Assembly (NCBI GenBank): GCA_017964325.1
Contig: JAGCSE010000037.1
Coordinates: 1-6,039, forward strand
DNA from: Victivallales bacterium
GTDB lineage: Bacteria; Verrucomicrobiota; Lentisphaeria; Oligosphaerales; Oligosphaeraceae
Length of the DNA: 6,039 nt
Direction: 5' to 3'
In this document: positions 1 through 4,795 of the stretch, one piece after another
How positions within the stretch are numbered: position 1 is the first letter of the stretch
Layout of the letters: each line of letters begins with the position of its first letter
Notes under the pieces: model-generated
The model's input: the letters and a program-made list of their open reading frames with translations, nothing else
Told to the model about the DNA's origin: nothing
The model's database searches: none
Translations under genes and position numbers: made by a program

Positions 1-548
1 ATGGCGGCCATGGAGATGATCGCCGTGCCATGCTGGTCGTCATGGAAGACAGGGATATACATGCGCTTATTCAGCGTCGTCTCGACTTCGAAGCAGGCGG
101 GAGCGGCGATGTCTTCGAGGTTGATGCCGCCGAACGTCGGTTCGAGGCATTCCGTCGCGGCGATGACCTTCGCGGCATCCGTGCGGCCCTTTTCGTTGAA
201 CACTTTGCCCAAGCAGATTGGAACGGCGTCGATATCAGCGAAGTGCTTGAACAGCACGGCTTTGCCTTCCATCACGGGCAGACCGGCCTCCGGGCCGATG
301 TTGCCAAGACCGAGAACGGCGGTGCCATCGCTCACAACGGCGACCATGTTGCCGCGGCTCGTGTATTCCCAAACCGTCTCCGGCTTGTCTTTGATTTCCA
401 GGCAGGGTTGCGCGACACCAGGCGTATAGGCCAGCGAGAGCTCGTCGCCCGTGTTGCACGGCTTCGTCGGAATGACGGACACCTTGCCGGGCTTGCCGTT
501 CATCTTGTGAAAATCCAACGCCTTCTGTCTCAGTTCTTCTTTCGTCAT
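1..548 (-). CDS. maeB: Malic enzyme, MaeB type, N-terminal 182 residues (cut by the window edge)
   Basis: This enzyme oxidatively decarboxylates L-malate to pyruvate and CO2 with NAD(P)+ and a divalent metal, in the cytoplasm. The reverse strand reads [18 protein letters not shown] and stays open to the window edge. Family motifs appear in order: [13 protein letters not shown] (40-52, with Tyr41 as the expected general acid), [17 protein letters not shown] (73-89), [10 protein letters not shown] (92-101, Lys96 as the expected base), FGGINLEDI (139-147, Glu145 and Asp146 as metal ligands) and [13 protein letters not shown] (166-178, Asp171 as the third ligand). The opening ALDFHK...GK...PTKP closely resembles the E. 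coli MaeB start. An AAGAGGT Shine-Dalgarno at 554-560, 5 nt from the ATG, fixes the start. The Rossmann domain lies outside the window, so cofactor preference cannot be judged, nor whether a phosphotransacetylase-like domain is fused as in long MaeB proteins. The family call is firm; the symbol is by similarity. Confidence 0.95.
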   Translation of the reverse strand, partial: MTKEELRQKALDFHKMNGKPGKVSVIPTKPCNTGDELSLAYTPGVAQPCLEIKDKPETVWEYTSRGNMVAVVSDGTAVLGLGNIGPEAGLPVMEGKAVLFKHFADIDAVPICLGKVFNEKGRTDAAKVIAATECLEPTFGGINLEDIAAPACFEVETTLNKRMYIPVFHDDQHGTAIISMAA

Positions 549-568
549 CCTGTACCTCTTGATTTTTC

Positions 569-586
569 GATATTTATGATATTTAT
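569..586. repeat. Perfect tandem 9-bp repeat upstream of the malic enzyme
   Basis: GATATTTAT occurs twice head to tail (569-577 and 578-586). The inner edge is 20 bp upstream of the malic enzyme ATG, just behind its Shine-Dalgarno. On the minus strand it reads ATAAATATC twice. It could overlap a -10 region or be a tandem operator. It could also be chance, because the spacer is very AT-rich. No -35 box is convincing. Confidence 0.4.
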
Positions 587-616
587 TTTTTATCTCATGA
601 AAATTAAAAACTTCTA

Positions 617-699
617 CATTTGCTTTTAGCTTTAGGCTTTTAGCTTTAAGCTCTCCTCTTGCATTTGCTTTAAGCTTTAAGCTTTAAGCTTTTAGCTTA
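617..699. repeat. Heptanucleotide tandem array (GCTTTWA) in two blocks
   Basis: Two blocks each start with CATTT (617-621 and 662-666) and continue with four 7-bp units. Block 1 is GCTTTTA, GCTTTAG, GCTTTTA, GCTTTAA (622-649). Block 2 is GCTTTAA three times and then GCTTTTA (667-694). The 12-bp spacer GCTCTCCTCTTG (650-661) separates them, so the block period is 45 bp. A partial unit GCTTA (695-699) includes the discoidin gene's stop codon (TTA, 697-699). Block 2 contains three AAGCTT palindromes 7 bp apart (672, 679, 686). In the discoidin mRNA the array forms the start of the 3' UTR. It resembles the short tandemly repeated heptamers known from some other bacterial genomes. Its function is unknown. 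Confidence 0.85.
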
Positions 700-1386
700 C
701 TTCCCAAATACTTCGATCTCGATGTAGTGGTTCATGTCGTCGGACGTGTTGCCGTTGCTGTAGAAGCGGATATACTGGCCTTCGACGCCGTTGACGGGAA
801 TCGGGCGGCCTTCGAACGTCTCGATATAGTCGCGGTCTTTGCCGACGCCCAGGCCGGAGGAATTGTCATGGTCATTGTTGAAAATCGTCTTCACATTCAT
901 GATGAAATCTGGATCGTCCGCCGTCTGGATCACGATGTCGCGATAGACACGGGCCTGTGAATGGAAATGCCACACGCAAACGGCATAGATTTTGCTCTTT
1001 TTGCCGAGGTCAATCTGCACCCACTGTTTGCCGGGGCTCAATTCGACGTAGCTACCTTCAACGCCGTCTTTGTTGCCATCCGTAATGCACTCCAATTCAC
1101 CGACAACTGGCTCGCTGTCACTGCTCGTCACTTCTTTTTTGAACGCCAAGTTTGTCAGGCCTTTCGGAACGATGATCGGGGGGCGCTTCTCGCCGGCCTT
1201 GCGGGTCGGTTCAAGATTCGGCGTACGCAATTCGCGCGGCGTGCCCGAAAACAGCGGACGCGGCAGCTTGATCTGCAGAATTTCTTTGTCCGCAGGAATT
1301 TCAATCTTTTTTTCAGCATCTTGTTTTTCCTGCGCAAATGCGCATATTGCGCACAACGCCACCAGTAACGCAGTCAGTTTTTTCAT
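697..1386 (-). CDS. Secreted discoidin (F5/8 type C)-like domain protein
   Basis: This 229-residue exported protein has no visible enzymatic motif. Residues 1-18 form a signal peptide with a Lys-Lys start, a hydrophobic core and AFA|QE as the likely signal peptidase I site. No proper lipobox is present despite two Cys in the core. A charged, Pro-rich linker (about 19-75, including PRPLFSGTP at 42-50) leads to a galactose-binding-like beta-sandwich (about 77-229). Typical discoidin elements are NLAFKKEVTSSD (79-90), ITDGNKDG (101-108), WVQIDLGKKSKIYAVCVWHF (122-141), YIRFYSNGN (205-213) and the closing IEIEVFGK. From memory, the linker and the NNDHDNSSGLGVGKD core (170-184) recur in uncharacterised PVC proteins. 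Binding of cell-surface or environmental glycans is an inference. An AAGGAAG Shine-Dalgarno (1394-1400), 7 nt from the ATG, supports the start. The stop codon merges into the heptamer array. Confidence 0.88.
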   Translation of the reverse strand: MKKLTALLVALCAICAFAQEKQDAEKKIEIPADKEILQIKLPRPLFSGTPRELRTPNLEPTRKAGEKRPPIIVPKGLTNLAFKKEVTSSDSEPVVGELECITDGNKDGVEGSYVELSPGKQWVQIDLGKKSKIYAVCVWHFHSQARVYRDIVIQTADDPDFIMNVKTIFNNDHDNSSGLGVGKDRDYIETFEGRPIPVNGVEGQYIRFYSNGNTSDDMNHYIEIEVFGK

Positions 1387-1457
1387 TCTTCAACTTCCTT
1401 TTTTTCTACAGTTGGTTCGACACTATCTACAATATAATTGATGTTTTTGTTTTTATT

Positions 1458-2795
1458 CTATTTTCCAATGCAAAACTTTGAAAAAATCGCACCGAGCACG
1501 TCTGGTTCGACGCTTTGTCCCGTGATTCTTCCCAATGCCGCGACCGCCGTCCGCAGATCAACGGCCGCCAACTCCCACGTTTCCTCCGCTATTCTCTCCG
1601 CAGCCCGCCTTACGGCGGCCTCCGCCTCCTCCAAAAGCCCCGCATGACGGGCGGCAACCGCCACTTCATCATGATTTTCATGATGGTCAGACCACACGGC
1701 ATTCTCGACCGCGTCGTACAAACCTTCCATCCCCTCGCCTGTCTTCACGCTGATTGGAATCGCCTCCCCGCAATCAACCGCCGCCAAATCCATCTTGTTT
1801 ATGACAGACAACACGACTCCGCGAAAGTTCCATGACGGGACGGTCTGTTCCGTCAACGGCCTCGTCGCGTCCGCCAGCCAAATCACCAAATCCGCCGCCT
1901 CCGCACAGTCGCGAGCCCGCGTCATGCCTGCCTGCTCGACAACATCGCCGCCGTCGCGGATTCCCGCCGTGTCCATGAGACGCAGCGGAATCCCGCGAAT
2001 CGTTAACGATGCCTCTATCGTATCTCGCGTCGTGCCAGGGATATCCGTCACAATTGCGCGATTGCGGCCCAACAGATGGTTGAGCAGGCTCGACTTGCCA
2101 GCGTTCGGCGGCCCGATGATGACAAGGCTCAATCCACCGCGAAGCACTTCGCCCTCGCGTCGTGTTCGCAACAGCTCCGCAAGTTCCGATTGAACAGCCG
2201 CCAAGCCGTTCATCATGTCCTGTGGATCACGCCAATCCAGTTCTTCCTCTGGAAAGTCCAGCCGTGACGTGATTTCCGCCAATATATCGGACACTGTCCC
2301 ATGCAAAGAGCGAATCCGTTCGCCCAACCGTCCCTCCAGATGCCGTCCCGCCAGCCGCAGCGCCGCTTCGCTTCCCGCGCCAATCAAATCTGCAACTGCC
2401 TCCGCCTGAGTCAAATCCAGCTGTCCGTTCAGAAACGCGCGTTTCGTAAACTCGCCCGGATCCGCCAGACGGCAGCCCGCCTTCAGCAACGCCTCCAACG
2501 CCAGTCGCGCACACAACGCCCCGCCGTGGCATTGCAATTCCACGACATCCTCCCCCGTGTAGCTATGCGGTCCGGGCATCCGAACCGCAAGGCATTGCGG
2601 ATCAATCAGTTCGCCATCAGCGGAAGACAACCGTCCAAGCGCCAATTCACGGGCGCGAGTCTCGCCAAGAGACACGCGTCCATGCCACAGCCGCCCGCAA
2701 TTCTTCTCAGCATCAGGCCCCGATACACGGACGATGCTTACCGCACCGCCCAACGCCGTGCTTATCGCGCAAATTGTATCATCGGCCATCATCAT
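1458..2795 (-). CDS. mnmE: tRNA uridine-5-carboxymethylaminomethyl modification GTPase MnmE
   Basis: MnmE works with MnmG to install the (carboxymethyl)aminomethyl group on C5 of wobble U34 in certain tRNAs, using GTP hydrolysis and a methylene-tetrahydrofolate carbon. The 445 residues match the usual length of about 450. The N-terminal folate-binding domain (about 1-120) has YTGEDVVELQCHGG (79-92) and FLNGQLDLTQAEAVADLI (121-138). The helical domain carries LDFPEEEL (179-186). The inserted G domain shows G1 GPPNAGKSS (228-236), G2 TTRDT (255-259), G3 DTAG (275-278), G4 NKMD (333-336) and a G5-like SVK (349-351). The protein ends in the canonical FCIGK, with the essential Cys at 442. All key residues are present. 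The start has three consecutive ATG codons (2787-2795) after an in-frame TGA at 2799-2801. The Shine-Dalgarno is weak (GGAA, about 11 nt from the first ATG), so the third ATG, giving MADDTI, is equally possible. Confidence 0.98.
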   Translation of the reverse strand: MMMADDTICAISTALGGAVSIVRVSGPDAEKNCGRLWHGRVSLGETRARELALGRLSSADGELIDPQCLAVRMPGPHSYTGEDVVELQCHGGALCARLALEALLKAGCRLADPGEFTKRAFLNGQLDLTQAEAVADLIGAGSEAALRLAGRHLEGRLGERIRSLHGTVSDILAEITSRLDFPEEELDWRDPQDMMNGLAAVQSELAELLRTRREGEVLRGGLSLVIIGPPNAGKSSLLNHLLGRNRAIVTDIPGTTRDTIEASLTIRGIPLRLMDTAGIRDGGDVVEQAGMTRARDCAEAADLVIWLADATRPLTEQTVPSWNFRGVVLSVINKMDLAAVDCGEAIPISVKTGEGMEGLYDAVENAVWSDHHENHDEVAVAARHAGLLEEAEAAVRRAAERIAEETWELAAVDLRTAVAALGRITGQSVEPDVLGAIFSKFCIGK

Positions 2796-2810
2796 CGTTC
2801 ATAAAATTCC

Positions 2811-2816
2811 ATTATA
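2811..2816 (-). promoter_or_regulatory. Candidate -10 box (TATAAT) for mnmE
   Basis: The minus strand reads a perfect TATAAT 15 bp upstream of the first mnmE ATG. No good -35 hexamer sits about 17 bp further up. If used, transcription would start about 8 nt before the ATG, giving a nearly leaderless mRNA. That would fit the weak Shine-Dalgarno. A chance match in this AT-rich spacer is possible. Confidence 0.35.
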
Positions 2817-2817
2817 T

Positions 2818-2842
2818 TGCCAACAGCGGGACGCCGATGGCA
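2818..2842. repeat. Short inverted repeat between the permease and mnmE
   Basis: TGCCA (2818-2822) and TGGCA (2838-2842) form a 5-bp perfect inverted repeat with a 15-nt GC-rich loop, 12 bp after the permease stop. No U-run follows on the minus strand, so it is at best a weak terminator. It could also be an operator next to the TATAAT box. This is a low-confidence call. Confidence 0.25.
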
Positions 2843-2854
2843 CCTCCCCTTCTA

Positions 2855-4549
2855 TCAGACACGGAACATGGCGCCGAGTTTCTTGCCCAGCAGGCATGAT
2901 GCCGTCAGCATGGACATGCCCAAAAAGACCATTGTCCACAACCCCAACGCCGATGCCAATGCGCTCCCCTGCCCCAACAGCGACGACAGTTCGTAGATGG
3001 CTTTCGTAATCGGAAAATACGCAGCTTTCTGTGCAAGTATAAGCGAATCGGAAACTTCCAACATGGAGAAACTGAACGCCAAAATACCGCCCGCAATCAA
3101 ATTCGCCGTAATCAACGGCACGGTGATGCGGCGGAAACTGACCAGCGGCGTCGCTCCCAGGCTTGCCGCCGCCTCTTCGTATGTAACGGATGTCTGCTGC
3201 AATCCAGCCACTGCCGCCCGAACCACGTATGGCAGACGGCGCACCGCATACGCCAAAACAAGCAGAACCGTCGGATTCTCAATTGGATCGAAGCAATGGA
3301 ACAAACAGCCTTTCTGTGACATCGCCACATAGCCGAACGCCAAAACCAAGCCTGGAACCGCCAGCGGCAGCATGATCAGCGTGTCTAAAAGCCAACGGAA
3401 TTTTCCCTTGCCGCGCACGATGACGACTGCCGAGAAGATGCCCAGAAGCAATGCCACAATGACGGCAAAGACTGCATAACGCAAACTGTTCACGATACTT
3501 GGAACGGTCAGACTATGACCAAGCGCCGCCTCGAAATGCGCCGTCGTCAAGCCTGTCGGCAAAATTGAACGATACCACGAATTGCACACCGCCAGCCCCA
3601 AAACGCCCAGATGCGGCAGCAGGCTGAAGAGTCCGACCGCTCCAAAGGCGAGAATAACTGGCAGTGCCTTGACACCCGTCAGACGCGTCGTCGCATTCGC
3701 GCGCCCAGCCTTGGACATCATCGCATAGCTGTTGCGTCCAAAGCACACTTTTGCAATGATATACATCAATGCAGAAAGCACCATCATAACGAGCACCAAA
3801 GCGTATGGCATCGGATTGCTACCGATTTCGTTGATGCCTGAATAGATCTGCACCGCCGTGCTACGGTCGAAATTGAACATCAGCGGTGTTCCAAGTTCCG
3901 TAAACGCCCAGATGAAAACTAATGAACCGCCCGCGAACACACCAGGCATGATCAATGGCAACATCACTTTGCGGAACCGTCTGAAGCCTGTGCAGCCCAA
4001 GTCCGCCGACGCCTCTAAAAGCATCGGATCGACATTCGCAAATGCCGCGACAATATTCAGATACAGAATCGGAAACAGATGCAGGGCCTCCATGATGACG
4101 ACGCCCCAGAAGCCGCCTGCGAACCAGTCCGGCCCTTCGCCCGGCCCAAACAGCCCGAAATGTTCCAACAGCGTGTTGAACGCGCCATAACGTCCGAATA
4201 TGCACTGCATTCCCAACGCTCCGACGAATGGAGCCAGAATCATCGGCAGCAGTAGCGCGCCCGTCAGAAACTTCTTTCCTGCAAATTCATAGCGATCCGA
4301 CAGCCATGCAAGCGGCATCGAAATCAGCAACGCCACAAACGTTGCGCCAATCGCCAGTTTCACGGAATTGAGAAGCCCCTCCAGATAGATTGGATTGCGG
4401 AAGACTTCCAGCAGATAGAAGAACGTCAGCTTGCCTTCACTGTCCCGTAAACCGCCTTTAAGTACTTGAAATACAGGATAGAAGAAGAACAGCGCAAAAA
4501 ACACGACTGTTCCCGCCAACAACCCGTAATAGCTGATTTTGCGTAACAT
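2855..4549 (-). CDS. Fused two-domain ABC transporter permease, Fe(III)/FbpB-like
   Basis: This is the inner-membrane permease of a binding-protein-dependent ABC importer, with two permease modules fused in one 564-residue chain, the usual length for FbpB, AfuB or ThiP-like proteins. About 12 hydrophobic segments are visible, near residues 8-29, 63-85, 95-115, 145-170, 200-218, 250-268, 296-322, 355-378, 388-408, 426-445, 480-500 and 530-552. Each half carries an EAA loop that docks the ATPase: EASADLGCTGFRRFRKVMLP (179-198) and EEAAASLGATPLVSFRRITV (458-477). Fe3+ is the likeliest substrate by overall resemblance, but thiamine, polyamine or phosphonate uptake cannot be excluded. No solute-binding protein or ATPase gene is adjacent in the window; they may be encoded elsewhere. 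A TAGGA Shine-Dalgarno (4560-4564) lies 10 nt before the ATG and overlaps the stop codon of a possible in-frame leader ORF. No Fur box was recognised. Confidence 0.9.
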   Translation of the reverse strand: MLRKISYYGLLAGTVVFFALFFFYPVFQVLKGGLRDSEGKLTFFYLLEVFRNPIYLEGLLNSVKLAIGATFVALLISMPLAWLSDRYEFAGKKFLTGALLLPMILAPFVGALGMQCIFGRYGAFNTLLEHFGLFGPGEGPDWFAGGFWGVVIMEALHLFPILYLNIVAAFANVDPMLLEASADLGCTGFRRFRKVMLPLIMPGVFAGGSLVFIWAFTELGTPLMFNFDRSTAVQIYSGINEIGSNPMPYALVLVMMVLSALMYIIAKVCFGRNSYAMMSKAGRANATTRLTGVKALPVILAFGAVGLFSLLPHLGVLGLAVCNSWYRSILPTGLTTAHFEAALGHSLTVPSIVNSLRYAVFAVIVALLLGIFSAVVIVRGKGKFRWLLDTLIMLPLAVPGLVLAFGYVAMSQKGCLFHCFDPIENPTVLLVLAYAVRRLPYVVRAAVAGLQQTSVTYEEAAASLGATPLVSFRRITVPLITANLIAGGILAFSFSMLEVSDSLILAQKAAYFPITKAIYELSSLLGQGSALASALGLWTMVFLGMSMLTASCLLGKKLGAMFRV

Positions 4550-4561
4550 GATCCGTCTGTC

Positions 4562-4588
4562 CTATCGTTGTCTGCGCACGCCGCGCAT
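4562..4588 (-). CDS. Possible 8-codon leader ORF (MRGVRRQR) before the permease
   Basis: The minus strand reads ATG CGC GGC GTG CGC AGA CAA CGA TAG. A good Shine-Dalgarno, AGAAGGA (4598-4604), lies 9 nt before the ATG and is better than the one of the permease. The TAG is part of the permease's own TAGGA Shine-Dalgarno, so translation could be coupled. The ORF is in frame with the permease ATG 39 bp downstream. Without the TAG it would add 13 residues (MRGVRRQR-x-DRRI) to the permease. It may be a regulatory leader, an in-frame nonsense change or sequencing error, or chance. A peptide this short cannot be proven from sequence alone. Confidence 0.3.
   Translation of the reverse strand: MRGVRRQR
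4573..4587. repeat. GC-rich inverted repeat in the permease leader
   Basis: TGCGC (4573-4577) and GCGCA (4583-4587) form a perfect 5-bp stem around the loop ACGCC. It sits inside the possible leader ORF and about 24 nt before the permease ATG. In RNA it could form a small hairpin near the leader start codon. Its role is inferred only from position. Confidence 0.35.
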
Positions 4589-4627
4589 ACTGTGTTTTCC
4601 TTCTGTACGTTTAAACAGCATAGCGGC

Positions 4628-4690
4628 GGTAGGAATATGACTAGAAATTCTCTAGCATTAATATACCTCTGCTATTCAGTTTTTCCTACC
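4628..4690. repeat. Nested inverted repeats in the divergent promoter region
   Basis: Three dyads lie within 63 bp. The outer pair is GGTAGGAA (4628-4635) and TTCCTACC (4683-4690), a perfect 8-bp match. The middle pair is AGGAATAT (4631-4638) and ATATACCT (4661-4668), 7 of 8 matching. The inner pair is CTAGA (4641-4645) and TCTAG (4651-4655), around AATTC. The outer and middle left arms overlap, so they are alternative pairings. This layout suits a dimeric regulator binding between divergent genes, or a cruciform. The regulator is unknown. Confidence 0.45.
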
Positions 4691-4795
4691 TTTATTTATA
4701 AATTAAACTTGATTTTTACCCATTAGAAGCCAAATTCTCTTTTATAACTTTTTACGACAAGTCGAGTCATCTCCCGCCAACCAATCAGACACGTC

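Larger units (their letters stand above)
4550..4795. promoter_or_regulatory. AT-rich divergent intergenic region
   Basis: This 246-bp spacer separates the leftward permease from the rightward glycosidase-like gene, so it should hold promoters for both. The part from about 4630 to 4755 is clearly AT-rich. TATAAA (4697-4702) and TATAAC (4743-4748) are possible plus-strand -10 boxes. TTGATT (4709-4714) resembles a -35 box but is not correctly spaced from either. No -35/-10 pair stands out on the minus strand. A 10-bp dyad, CGAC-AA-GTCG, lies at 4755-4764. No tRNA, riboswitch or protein gene was recognised apart from the possible leader ORF. Confidence 0.6.

Noticed and set aside
30..629. 199-codon plus-strand open frame over the malic enzyme
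   Set aside because: It lies antisense to well-conserved malic enzyme motifs, and its own end falls in the AT-rich spacer and heptamer array. No domain is recognisable.
617..699. CRISPR array or transposon end
   Set aside because: The units are 7 bp without unique spacers of CRISPR size, and no transposase, terminal inverted repeat or target duplication is visible.
1387..1457. Promoter for the discoidin gene around TATATT (1431-1436)
   Set aside because: The hexamer is imperfect, and no -35-like sequence lies at the correct distance in this AT-rich 71-bp spacer.
2792..2812. Mini-ORF MEFYER ending in an ATGA overlap with the first mnmE ATG
   Set aside because: It has no ribosome site, and its ATG lies within the TATAAT box, so it would not be transcribed from that promoter. 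It is most likely chance.
2818..2842. Rho-independent terminator for the permease
   Set aside because: The stem is only 5 bp, the loop is long and no U-run follows on the minus strand. It is kept only as a weak inverted repeat.
4550..4795. Riboswitch or small RNA in the divergent spacer
   Set aside because: Apart from short dyads I see no conserved aptamer pattern and no strong terminator hairpin with a U-run.
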